A DNA stretch of 59,080 nucleotides from Pseudomonadota bacterium (GTDB lineage: Bacteria; Pseudomonadota; Alphaproteobacteria; Rhizobiales; Beijerinckiaceae). Below the pieces are notes generated by a model. It was not told the DNA's origin. It saw only the letters and a program-made list of their open reading frames with translations, and made no database searches. The stretch spans positions 1 through 59,080 of the forward strand of contig JAEXGT010000068.1 of NCBI GenBank assembly GCA_023450615.1, given 5' to 3'. A program made the position numbers and the translations under genes. Of this stretch, positions 7,771 through 15,602 are shown in pieces (position 1 is the first letter of the stretch; each line of letters starts with the position of its first letter).

Positions 7771-9336
7771 TCAGCGTGCAACCTCCCAGGTGGTCGTTCC
7801 GTCCTTGTTGTCCTTCACCACCACATTCAACGCGGCGAGCTCATCGCGGATGCGATCGGACTCGGACCAGTTCTTCGCAAGCCGCGCTGCTATTCGTTGC
7901 TCGATCAAATCGTTGAGACGGTGAAAATCAAATCCGTCTTCTGTAAGTCTTGCTAATTCACCGCCGTTTACTCGTCCAGCATACTTGGTCGCTACTTTTA
8001 TAACTTCAGCCGATTCTTTTACAAACTCTCGAGCCCTATGTAGCCACGGCGTCAACCCAAAGAAATTCATCGTTGCAGCAAGTGAGTTCGCTGCAACTTC
8101 ACTATCAGCAGCCTCATCAGCCAGAGCCTGCATTCGTGTCAAAGCCGCAGGACTGTTTAAGTCATCCCCGAGAGCGGCAATTACTTCTGGGGAAGGATCG
8201 CCATAAAATTCATCAACATAAACTTCTGATATGACTCTTTCCCATTTCTTCAGAATGACGCGGCTTTCCTCGAGCCCCTTCACCGTCCAGTCGATGGGCT
8301 GGCGGTAATGGGTGCGGAGCATGTTGAAGCGCAGCACCTCGCCCGGCCAGTCCTTCAGCAGATCGGCAATGGTCAAGAAGTTGCCGAGCGACTTCGACAT
8401 CTTCTCGCCTTCCACCTGCAGGAAGCCGTTATGCATCCAGACATTGGCCATGCGCGGCGTCTCAAACGCGCAGCAACTCTGCGCGATCTCGTTCTCGTGG
8501 TGCGGGAACACAAGGTCGATGCCGCCGCCATGGATGTCGAAGATCTCGCGCTCGGTCGGATCGCTGCACGAAATCCGCGTCTCGAAAGCCTGGATCAGGT
8601 GTTTCCACGACATGGCGGAGCACTCGATGTGCCAGCCGGGGCGGCCCGGGGTCTCGATGCCGGCAGGCGATGCCCAAGCAGGATCATTCGGGCCCGAAGG
8701 CTTCCAGAGCACGAAATCCATCGGGTCGCGCTTGTAGGGCGCCACATCCACCCGGGCGCCGGACAGCAACTCGTCGAGAGAGCGTTTCGAGAACGCGCCG
8801 TATTGCGGCACGCCGGAGAGCTTCTGCATGCCGGACACCGAGAAGAGCACGTGCTCCTCCGCAACGTAGGCCGCGCCCCGCGCGATGAGGCGCTCGATGA
8901 TCATGCGCATCTCGTCGATATGCTCGGTGGCCCGAGGCTCCACGAAGCGCGCGGGCTTGCCCACCTCGTTCACGTCGTCCGGCATCAACACGCCGAGCGC
9001 GCGGATATCCGCGTGGAACTGCTCCTCGGTCTTGCGGGTCACTTCCCGGATGGCGTCGTTATGCGGCAGGCCCGGATAATCGCGGGCGGCGCGGGCGTTA
9101 ATCTTGTCGTCCACATCCGTGATGTTGCGCACATACGTCACGCCTTCCGCGCCGTACACATGCCTCAACAGACGAAACAGAAGGTCGAAGACGATGATGG
9201 GGCGGGCGTTGCCGATATGGGCATAGTCATAAACGGTTGGGCCGCAGACATACATGCGCACGTTCTTCGGGTCGATCGGGACGAACGCGTCCTTCGACCG
9301 GGTGAGCGTGTTGTAGAGCTTCAGCTGGGGCGCCAT
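7771..9336 (-). CDS. cysS: cysteinyl-tRNA synthetase
   Basis: Class I synthetase charging tRNA-Cys; 521 residues, longer than the roughly 460 of E. coli. The catalytic domain shows CGPTVYDYAHIGNARP (the HIGH-type motif), zinc-site residues around WHIECSAMS, FPHHENEIAQS, and GEKMSKSLGNFLT (KMSKS). The DALR/anticodon part follows, with LGDDLNSPAAL. The stretch 7921-8280, coding for roughly residues 355-470, has about 47% GC by my count, while the next 60 bases (8281-8340) have 65%. The reading frame stays open, so the gene appears intact but mosaic. Confidence 0.95.
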   Translation of the reverse strand: MAPQLKLYNTLTRSKDAFVPIDPKNVRMYVCGPTVYDYAHIGNARPIIVFDLLFRLLRHVYGAEGVTYVRNITDVDDKINARAARDYPGLPHNDAIREVTRKTEEQFHADIRALGVLMPDDVNEVGKPARFVEPRATEHIDEMRMIIERLIARGAAYVAEEHVLFSVSGMQKLSGVPQYGAFSKRSLDELLSGARVDVAPYKRDPMDFVLWKPSGPNDPAWASPAGIETPGRPGWHIECSAMSWKHLIQAFETRISCSDPTEREIFDIHGGGIDLVFPHHENEIAQSCCAFETPRMANVWMHNGFLQVEGEKMSKSLGNFLTIADLLKDWPGEVLRFNMLRTHYRQPIDWTVKGLEESRVILKKWERVISEVYVDEFYGDPSPEVIAALGDDLNSPAALTRMQALADEAADSEVAANSLAATMNFFGLTPWLHRAREFVKESAEVIKVATKYAGRVNGGELARLTEDGFDFHRLNDLIEQRIAARLAKNWSESDRIRDELAALNVVVKDNKDGTTTWEVAR

Positions 9337-9630
9337 GAAACCAAGTCCCTGTCAGGCCACAAGGCCGGAGATTGGTTTCATTCTTGGAATGAGAACGAGA
9401 CGGCTCCAGCCAGCGTGGGTCGCTAGCCGCAAATAATCCCGGAAATGAGGATCGTTGCCGTGTTCATGAAACAATCAATGCCTCTTCCGCCCGCAGGCGT
9501 CAAGGTTCCCGTGCTGAAGAGCATATTGGATTTGCAGGCGTGCAAGAAACGTGTCTTTACCAAACCCGTTAGAGCTTTATTCACGGGGTGCCGTGACAAT
9601 AAAGCACGAGTTCAATCGATGAGGTTTTCT
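9337..9630. other. 294-base noncoding gap between divergent genes
   Basis: Lies between cysS (leftward) and the small secreted protein gene (rightward). It should hold both promoters, but I cannot assign -35/-10 boxes with confidence. No convincing ORF, RNA fold or repeat was seen. Confidence 0.5.
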
Positions 9631-9957
9631 ATGCGCCGCGCATTCACCATGCTCGGATTGAGTACGGCTGTGTTCGTTGGGGCTGCGTCCCTGGCCCTGC
9701 TTCCCGGCGGCACTCAAGCCTCATCGGCCGAAGCGACCTTCATGGTCCCCGCCGCCGATGGTTACGGCGTCGCGGAATGCCTCATCTCAAACAAGCCTTG
9801 TGGCCAAGTTGTGGCGGATACCTGGTGCGAGGCTCAGGGCTATGCCCGGGCAGTTTCGTTCCGCCAGATCGACGCCGTGGAGACCACCGGCTCGGTCCAG
9901 AAGGTGTCCATGACGGCTCCCGAGGATCGCCCGGTCTCGATCACTTGCTCGAACTGA
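9631..9957 (+). CDS. small secreted protein with four cysteines, unknown function
   Basis: About 108 residues starting MRRAFTMLGLS, with a clear signal peptide (basic start, hydrophobic core, likely cleavage after TQA-S-S-A). The mature part of about 80 residues carries four cysteines (ECLISNKPCG, WCEAQGY, ITCSN), which could form two disulfides in the periplasm. GAGG lies six bases before the chosen ATG; another in-frame ATG is at 9619. I do not recognise a named family. Similar short secreted proteins occur in related genera, but that is recollection, not a search. Confidence 0.75.
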   Translation: MRRAFTMLGLSTAVFVGAASLALLPGGTQASSAEATFMVPAADGYGVAECLISNKPCGQVVADTWCEAQGYARAVSFRQIDAVETTGSVQKVSMTAPEDRPVSITCSN

Positions 9958-9975
9958 TCTCTCACGAAGACCGCC

Positions 9976-10878
9976 TCAGGCCTGAGACGAGGGCCGTATC
10001 GGAGCCAGCATGGCCTGAGCGGTCCTCACGACCGCGCGAGTGACATCGGCCATGACCGGGCCAACGATGCGGCTTTCCTGCCAGAACAGGGGCACCTCGA
10101 AGGGAAACCGGGCATCCAGAGCCACCAGCCGCCCCGCGCGAAGGTGATCCTTCACGAGAATTTCCGGGTTCATCCCCCATCCCAGTCCGGCGAGGGACGC
10201 ATCCACGAAGGCCTGCGACGAGGGCAGCCAATGCTGCGGCGGCTGGATATCCGCTCCGAAGACCTGCCTCAGCCATAGGCTCTGCAACCGGTCCTTCTGA
10301 TTGAAGATCAGGCTCGGCGCCCGCGCCGCGCTCTCCTTGTCGAACCCGTTGGGGAACCAGCGCTCGACGAAGCCGGGGCTTGCTGTCGCGGCGTAGCGCA
10401 AGGCTCCCAATGGGCGGCAGTTGAAGCCCTGGATCGGTGTATCCCGCGACGTGACCGCCGCCATGACCTCCCCGCGCCGCAGCCAATCCGCGCTGTAATC
10501 CTGATCGTCCACCACGAGATCGAACAGGAATCCTTCCGTCTCAGCCATGGCCTGAATGAACCATGTGGCGAGGCTGTCGGCATTTACGGCGATGCGCAGC
10601 GTCACGGGCCGGGTGTCGGCCTGAAGCCGGGGAAGGCTTTGCCGCATGGAGCTTTCGAGCAGGGCCACCTGCTCCACGTGCTGGCACAGGCGCTGCCCGA
10701 TCTCGGTCGCCAAGCAGGGTTGCCCTCTGATGACGAGAACCGTCCCAACCCTCTCCTCCAGGAGCTTGATCCTCTGGGAGATGGCGGAAGGCGTCACGTT
10801 CAGCTGCTGCGCGGCCCGCTCGAAACTGCCTGAGCGGACCACGGCGGCAAGGGCGGAGAGAAGTGCGTAATCCAGCAT
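9976..10878 (-). CDS. argP: LysR-family regulator ArgP (IciA-type)
   Basis: A 300-residue LysR regulator. The N-terminal winged helix has SGSFERAAQQLNVTPSAISQRIKLLEE (about residues 17-43), a close fit to ArgP/LysG, and the rest is the effector-binding domain. ArgP senses lysine and arginine and switches on the divergently placed exporter gene, which is exactly the neighbour here. It should bind the 94-base gap to the right. Chromosome-origin binding (the IciA role) has been claimed for E. coli but is not implied here. Confidence 0.9.
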   Translation of the reverse strand: MLDYALLSALAAVVRSGSFERAAQQLNVTPSAISQRIKLLEERVGTVLVIRGQPCLATEIGQRLCQHVEQVALLESSMRQSLPRLQADTRPVTLRIAVNADSLATWFIQAMAETEGFLFDLVVDDQDYSADWLRRGEVMAAVTSRDTPIQGFNCRPLGALRYAATASPGFVERWFPNGFDKESAARAPSLIFNQKDRLQSLWLRQVFGADIQPPQHWLPSSQAFVDASLAGLGWGMNPEILVKDHLRAGRLVALDARFPFEVPLFWQESRIVGPVMADVTRAVVRTAQAMLAPIRPSSQA

Positions 10879-10972
10879 GGATAAGATTTTCTAATCCGAG
10901 GTGAAGTTCTTTAACTGTCCTAAGCACAATTTCCTGCCTATGGAAGTCCGGCTCTCTCATTGGACAACCCTC
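10879..10972. promoter_or_regulatory. argP-argO divergent control region with AT-rich dyad
   Basis: The gap contains an imperfect AT-rich dyad at 10881-10895 (ATAAG-ATTTT-CTAAT) right next to the argP start, in an otherwise GC-rich background. It has the T-N11-A spacing usual for LysR operators. Assignment as the ArgP site is inferred from position and gene pairing. Confidence 0.4.
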
Positions 10973-11572
10973 ATGACCGCCCCGCTTCTCGCCGGCTTTC
11001 TGCTCGGCCTCAGCCTGATCCTTCCCATCGGCGCACAAAACGCCTTCGTCCTGCGCGTGGGCCTGCGCGGGGAGCATGTCTGGGCCGTCTGTCTCGCCTG
11101 CGCCGTCTCGGACGCCCTGCTGATCCTGGCGGGCGTTTCAGGATTCTCCCACATCAGCGCCATGGTGCCCTGGGCGGAAGACGTCCTGCGGTATTTCGGA
11201 GCGGCTTTTCTCCTGGCCTATGGCGCACGGAGCTTCCGGGGCGCATTCCGGTCCGAGGCCCTGAAACCGTCGGAGGCGCAGCCTGAGAGCCTGAAGCGCG
11301 TGGTGCTGACCTGTCTCGCCTTCACCTGGCTCAACCCGCATGTCTACCTCGACACGGTGGTGCTCATCGGCTCGATCTCGACGCAGTTTTCCGAGAACCG
11401 AGGCCTGTTCGCCATCGGAGCCATGCTGGCCTCGTTCACGTTCTTCTTCTCGCTCGGCTACGGCGCCCGCCTTCTCAAGCCGCTCTTCGCACGGCCCGTC
11501 ACGTGGCGGATCCTCGATGTCGCCATCGGGCTCATCATGTGGGTGACGGCGGCACGGCTTTTGCTGAACTAG
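10973..11572 (+). CDS. argO: LysE/ArgO family amino-acid exporter
   Basis: A 199-residue inner-membrane protein with about six hydrophobic helices and the family hallmark LPIGAQNAFVLRVGLRG near the N-terminus, plus TWLNPHVYLDTV later. ArgO/LysE proteins export arginine and/or lysine when internal levels rise. The divergent argP gene supplies the expected regulator. Start taken at MTAPLLAGF, where the first helix begins; in-frame starts at 10940 and 10901 would add a non-conserved leader. The stop codon TAG is also the first three bases of a dispersed repeat element (11570-11686). Confidence 0.92.
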   Translation: MTAPLLAGFLLGLSLILPIGAQNAFVLRVGLRGEHVWAVCLACAVSDALLILAGVSGFSHISAMVPWAEDVLRYFGAAFLLAYGARSFRGAFRSEALKPSEAQPESLKRVVLTCLAFTWLNPHVYLDTVVLIGSISTQFSENRGLFAIGAMLASFTFFFSLGYGARLLKPLFARPVTWRILDVAIGLIMWVTAARLLLN

Positions 11573-11686
11573 AGTATCGAACGCAAAAGTGGGTCCCTGT
11601 TTTGCGTGAAAAGATACGTCAAACCAAAAGCTTAAAGCAAAATCTTAAAGCAGGGACGTGAGTTCGATTTCACGTCCGATGCTTTA
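11570..11686. mobile_element. MITE-like element, copy 1 (117 bp, TA-flanked)
   Basis: Begins TAGAGTATCGAACG and ends CGATGCTTTA, so the ends are imperfect inverted repeats bounded by TA. Two internal hairpins are visible: ACGCAAAA...TTTTGCGT and GGACGTGA/TCACGTCC (arms TCACGTCC and its complement around TTCGATT). Compared with the second copy at 15603-15707 it carries an extra stretch of about 12 bases from a local duplication of CTTAAAGCA. No protein is encoded. Confidence 0.7.
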
Positions 11687-11703
11687 GGCTCGAAGCCGTC
11701 TCG

Positions 11704-12207
11704 TCACTTGAGCCATTCCCCGCATTTGGGCGGCACTTCCGTGCCCCAAGGCATCAATGGGACGGTGGAGGTCGAGTTCTTGGGCGAGCCTTCGATGGGC
11801 CGGTCAGAATAGACCATGTAGACGAGCGTGTTGCGCTTCGCGTCACAGCCGCGGACGATCTGCATCTTTTTGAAGATCAGGGAGCGGCGCTCGCTGAACA
11901 CCACGTCGCCCTGCCCGAATCTCTGCTTGATCTTCACGGGGCCGACCTGACGGCAGGAGAGCGAGATGTCGGAGACCTCCTCCGCCACGCCGAACGTGCC
12001 CGAGATGCCGCCCCGCTCCGGGGTCGTGTAGTGGCAGGCCACGCCTTCAATCAGCGGATCGTCGATCCCGTAGACGGCGAGCTTGTCGTCCGGGGTCAGC
12101 GCCCGCCAGACGGTGGATTTCTTGAAGATCAGGTCCGGCTCCTGGGCCGCAGCGCCGACGGCGCTCCCCATAACGAGGGCCAGGGCCAGGACGATTCGCG
12201 CAAGCAT
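11704..12207 (-). CDS. creA: CreA family secreted protein
   Basis: A 167-residue protein starting MLARIVLALALVMG with a signal peptide cleaved near AAAQ-EPD. The body (DDPLIEGVACHYTTPERGG, then RSLIFKKMQIVRGCD and YSDRPIEGSPKNS) is characteristic of the CreA family, a periplasmic protein of unknown function named from the E. coli creABCD locus. No creBCD genes are nearby. The ATG at 12207 has GGGAGAA upstream; the longer frame to 12393 reads into the divergent neighbour's leader and is not used. Confidence 0.88.
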   Translation of the reverse strand: MLARIVLALALVMGSAVGAAAQEPDLIFKKSTVWRALTPDDKLAVYGIDDPLIEGVACHYTTPERGGISGTFGVAEEVSDISLSCRQVGPVKIKQRFGQGDVVFSERRSLIFKKMQIVRGCDAKRNTLVYMVYSDRPIEGSPKNSTSTVPLMPWGTEVPPKCGEWLK

Positions 12208-12445
12208 TCTTCGTGTTCTCCCAATGCTACGCTCAATGTGGGGATGCCGCCCGCCTTTGGCGAGAGCCTCGGGTAAGGCCCCCACCCTTATTTGCTCCCG
12301 AGGCCGGATAAGGGTACATGCAGATCGCTGCCTTGAAGCTTCACCGAAGGCTCGCAAGACGGTAATCACAATAGGGCCCCATTCCAGCGTCACATCACAC
12401 CCTGGCCATGGCGCCGTATCGGACCTGAGTTCTGCGATCAGCTTG

Positions 12446-13567
12446 ATGACAAAGACATTCCTTCTCCGCTCTCTCCTTGCCGTGACGGCCTTCCTCGCCG
12501 CCGGTCAGGCCGCTTTCGCCCAGTCGGCGGAATGCCAGCGCTTCCGCGCGGAACTCGCGAATCTCGAGCGCAGCGGAGGCGGAGCGCCGACCGGGCAAAT
12601 GCAGGCCCAGCGGGCGGAGATCAATCGTCTCGTCCGCTATTACAGCTCCATCGGCTGCGAACGCGGCCCCTTGAGCTTCTTTGCCGGTCCTCCCCCGGCC
12701 GAGTGCCCCGCCATCGCCGGGCAGATCCGTCAGCTCGAGGCCGGCTATGCCCGCCTTGCGCAGCAATCCATCGACCCCTCAGCCGTCGAAGGACGCCGCC
12801 GCCAGCTCCAGGCCGCCGTGCAGCAGGCCTGCTCCACCGAGCCGCGCGGCTTCTTCGAAACGCTCTTCGGCCCGCCCCGCGGCCAGCAACAGCAGCAGAT
12901 CTCCCCCGAGGGCCAGCCCATCATCGCCGATGAAGGATCACCCGCTCTCGGCGGTGGCCGCCTGATCTGCGTGAAAACCTGCGACGGATCGTTCTTCCCG
13001 CTCGCCACCCCGCCCGGCGGCCAGCAGAGCGCGGACGAGATGTGCCAGGCTCTCTGCCCCGGCACGGAAACGACTGCTTTTGCCTATCCCGGCGGCGACG
13101 AGGGCCTGACGCGGGCCGTCTCCCTTTCGGGCAATCGGGCCTACACGTCGCTCGCCAATGCCTTCAAATTCCGCAAGTCCTTCGACGAAAGCTGCGCCTG
13201 CAAGCGGCAGGACGAGAGCTGGGCCGTCGTCCTGCGCAAAGCCGAGAGCATGCTTGAGCAGCGCAAGGGCGACATGATCGTCACCGCCGAGAAGGCGGAG
13301 GAGCTGTCTCGTCCCAAGGCCGTCCAGGCCCGCAAGGCCGCCGAAAAGAAAGCGGATGAGGAAGAGAAGGCCCAGGCCGAGAGCGCCGCCTCCGCTCCGA
13401 CCGCAGGCAAGGAATCCTCCGGCATCGGCCCGCAATCCATCGAGACCACCCGCGTTGTCGGCGAGAACGAAGGCAACAAGCAGGAGGTCGTCGTGGGCAA
13501 TGGCCAGAGGAAATCGGTTCGCGTGATCGCGCCGAACCTCATCCCGGTGCCGAGCGCGCAGCAGTAA
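12446..13567 (+). CDS. DUF2865 domain secreted protein
   Basis: A 373-residue protein with an N-terminal signal peptide (MTKTFLLRSLLAVTAF...AFAQ). The first third is helical and rich in Ala/Gln. The DUF2865 core follows (ICVKTCDGSFFPLATPP, MCQALCPGTETTAFAYPGG, FDESCACKR) with six conserved cysteines. The tail is Lys/Glu/Ala-rich and probably coiled. This family is largely restricted to alphaproteobacteria and has no known function. An in-frame extension to 12083 overlaps the divergent creA gene and lacks a signal peptide, so the ATG at 12446 is preferred. Confidence 0.85.
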   Translation: MTKTFLLRSLLAVTAFLAAGQAAFAQSAECQRFRAELANLERSGGGAPTGQMQAQRAEINRLVRYYSSIGCERGPLSFFAGPPPAECPAIAGQIRQLEAGYARLAQQSIDPSAVEGRRRQLQAAVQQACSTEPRGFFETLFGPPRGQQQQQISPEGQPIIADEGSPALGGGRLICVKTCDGSFFPLATPPGGQQSADEMCQALCPGTETTAFAYPGGDEGLTRAVSLSGNRAYTSLANAFKFRKSFDESCACKRQDESWAVVLRKAESMLEQRKGDMIVTAEKAEELSRPKAVQARKAAEKKADEEEKAQAESAASAPTAGKESSGIGPQSIETTRVVGENEGNKQEVVVGNGQRKSVRVIAPNLIPVPSAQQ

Positions 13568-13610
13568 TCCTGATATCGCCGGGCGCGCTCATATCTTACA
13601 TTCTTCCATC

Positions 13611-13636
13611 ATGGCCGGGCTTGTCCCGGCCATTTC
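13611..13636. terminator. palindrome after the DUF2865 gene (also a dispersed motif)
   Basis: ATGGCCGGG at 13611-13619 pairs with CCCGGCCAT at 13625-13633 around a 5-base loop, followed by only TTTCG. A near-identical hairpin with a different loop lies at 15568-15590, so this may be a dispersed palindromic unit serving as a terminator. Confidence 0.5.
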
Positions 13637-13726
13637 GTTTCAGAAGAGCGCCGCGCTCCGCGGACCGGCGATGATGTGCCGGGCGGCACTCGGCTGCCCC
13701 GGCCTTTCCATGTTATCAGGCTCCCC

Positions 13727-14698
13727 ATGAAACCGCTCGATCACACGCGAATCCCTGACGCCTCAGGCCCAACGACACCGATCATCTCGATCGCGGGGCT
13801 CAGCAAAACATATGCGTCCGGCTTCCAGGCCCTGCGCACCATCGACCTCGACATCCGCCGGGGCGAGATCTTCGCCCTGCTCGGCCCCAACGGCGCCGGC
13901 AAGACGACGCTGATCAGCATCATCTGCGGCATCGTCAATCCGAGCACCGGCACGGTCACGGCGGACGGGCACGACATCATCCACGATTACCGCCCTGCCC
14001 GCACCAAGATCGGCCTCGTTCCGCAGGAACTCACGACCGATGCCTTCGAGACCGTGTGGGCGACGGTGACGTTCAGCCGTGGGCTTTTCGGCAAGCCGGC
14101 CAACCCCGCCTATATCGAGAGCATCCTCAAGGACCTCTCCCTCTGGGAGAAGAAGGACACGAAGATCATGGCGCTCTCCGGCGGCATGAAGCGGCGCGTG
14201 ATGATCGCGAAGGCGCTCTCGCACGAGCCGAAGATCCTCTTCCTCGACGAGCCGACGGCGGGCGTCGACGTGGAGCTGCGGCGCGACATGTGGAACATGG
14301 TGCGCAAGCTTCGTGAGAACGGCGTCACCATCATCCTCACCACGCATTACATCGAGGAAGCCGAGGAGATGGCCGACCGCATCGGCGTGATCAACAAGGG
14401 CGAGATCGTCCTCGTCGAGGACAAGCACGTGCTCATGCGCAAACTCGGCCAGAAGCAACTGACCCTGCAATTGCAGAGCCCGCTCCCCGCGCTCCCCCCG
14501 GCGCTGCAATCCGACAACCTGCAGCTCTCCGCCGACGGTACGGAGCTCGTCTACACCTTCGATACTCAGAGCGAGGAAACGGGGATCGCCACGCTGCTGC
14601 GCCGTCTCAACGAGCACGGCATCGACTTCAAGGATCTTCGCACCTCCGAGTCCTCGCTGGAGGACATCTTCGTCAGCCTGGTGAGGGAACGCGCGTGA
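13727..14698 (+). CDS. ABC-2 type exporter, ATP-binding subunit
   Basis: A 323-residue ATPase with Walker A GPNGAGKTT (about residue 52), signature LSGGMKRR, Walker B ILFLDEPTAGVD, and a C-terminal extension ending DIFVSLVRERA. This is the architecture of drug/polysaccharide (YadG/NodI-like) exporters. It pairs with the permease that begins inside its own stop codon. Probable role is export of a hydrophobic compound or antibiotic; no substrate can be deduced. Start at MKPLDHTRIPD; upstream in-frame ATG at 13676 falls in repeat-like sequence. Confidence 0.9.
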   Translation: MKPLDHTRIPDASGPTTPIISIAGLSKTYASGFQALRTIDLDIRRGEIFALLGPNGAGKTTLISIICGIVNPSTGTVTADGHDIIHDYRPARTKIGLVPQELTTDAFETVWATVTFSRGLFGKPANPAYIESILKDLSLWEKKDTKIMALSGGMKRRVMIAKALSHEPKILFLDEPTAGVDVELRRDMWNMVRKLRENGVTIILTTHYIEEAEEMADRIGVINKGEIVLVEDKHVLMRKLGQKQLTLQLQSPLPALPPALQSDNLQLSADGTELVYTFDTQSEETGIATLLRRLNEHGIDFKDLRTSESSLEDIFVSLVRERA

Positions 14699-15456
14699 AC
14701 ATCTACGGCATCAAGGCCATCTATCTGTTCGAGATGGCGCGCACCTGGCGCACTCTGATGCAGAGCATCGCGTCGCCGGTGCTCTCGACCTCGCTCTATT
14801 TCATCGTCTTCGGCTCGGCCATCGGCTCGCGCATGGCCACCATCGACGGCGTGAGCTACGGCGCATTCATCGTGCCGGGCCTCATCATGCTCTCGCTGCT
14901 GACGGAGAGCATCTCGAACGCATCCTTCGGCATCTACATGCCGAAATTCTCGGGCACCATCTACGAGATCCTCTCCGCGCCGATCTCGGCCATGGAGACG
15001 GTGATCGGCTATGTGGGCGCGGCCGCTACGAAGTCGGTCATCATCGGCGCGATCATTCTCGTCACCGCGCGGCTCTTCGTGGATTTCTCCATCCAGCATC
15101 CCGTGTGGATGATCGCGTTCCTCGTGCTGACCTCGATCACCTTCAGCCTCTTCGGCTTCATCATCGGCGTGTGGGCCGACAGCTTCCAGAAGCTTCAGGT
15201 GATCCCGCTGATGATCGTGACGCCGCTCGCCTTCCTCGGCGGCAGCTTCTACTCCATCAACATGCTTCCGCCCTTCTGGCAGAAGATCGCCCTGTTCAAT
15301 CCGGTGGTCTATCTGGTCAGCGGCTTCCGCTGGAGCTTCTACGGCGTCGCCGACGTGGATGTGGGCTTGAGCCTCGGCATGACGTTCCTGTTCATGCTGA
15401 TCTGCCTCGCCGCCGTCTGGTGGATCTTCAGGACCGGCTACAAGATCAAGAACTGA
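14695..15456 (+). CDS. ABC-2 type exporter, permease subunit
   Basis: A 253-residue membrane protein with six predicted helices and the ABC-2 permease motif LGGSFYSINMLPPFWQKI near the C-terminus (YadH/NodJ-like). It begins with GTG at 14695, overlapping the TGA of the ATPase gene (GTGA), so the two subunits are translationally coupled. The pair probably forms a four-component homodimeric exporter in the inner membrane. Downstream lies a dense repeat cluster rather than a simple terminator. Confidence 0.9.
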   Translation: MNIYGIKAIYLFEMARTWRTLMQSIASPVLSTSLYFIVFGSAIGSRMATIDGVSYGAFIVPGLIMLSLLTESISNASFGIYMPKFSGTIYEILSAPISAMETVIGYVGAAATKSVIIGAIILVTARLFVDFSIQHPVWMIAFLVLTSITFSLFGFIIGVWADSFQKLQVIPLMIVTPLAFLGGSFYSINMLPPFWQKIALFNPVVYLVSGFRWSFYGVADVDVGLSLGMTFLFMLICLAAVWWIFRTGYKIKN

Positions 15457-15466
15457 CAGACTTTTG

Positions 15467-15497
15467 CGTCATGCCCGCACTTGTTGCGGGTATCCAT
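15467..15497. repeat. short palindromic dispersed repeat
   Basis: GTCATGCCCGCACTTGTTGC and the following GGGTATCCATG form a hairpin (CCCGCA / TGCGGG around CTTGT). This resembles palindromic units I recall between genes in many Rhizobiales genomes. It follows the exporter permease stop by ten bases and could act as its terminator. Confidence 0.5.
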
Positions 15498-15525
15498 GCC
15501 TTACTCCCTCTCCACCTCCCTGTAC

Positions 15526-15542
15526 CCTCATCCTGAGGAGGT
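15526..15542. repeat. fragment of the 100-bp palindromic repeat
   Basis: CCCTCATCCTGAGGAGG matches the terminal arm of the repeat at 7642-7741. Only one end is present. Confidence 0.5.
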
Positions 15543-15567
15543 TTGTGAGTTGGAAAGAAAGACATGG

Positions 15568-15590
15568 ATGGCCGGGACACGCCCGGCCAT
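15568..15590. repeat. palindrome matching the one at 13611-13633
   Basis: ATGGCCGGG and CCCGGCCAT form a 9-bp stem around a 5-base loop, the same stem as at 13611 with a changed loop. Confidence 0.6.
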
Positions 15591-15602
15591 GTTGCTGTGT
15601 TC

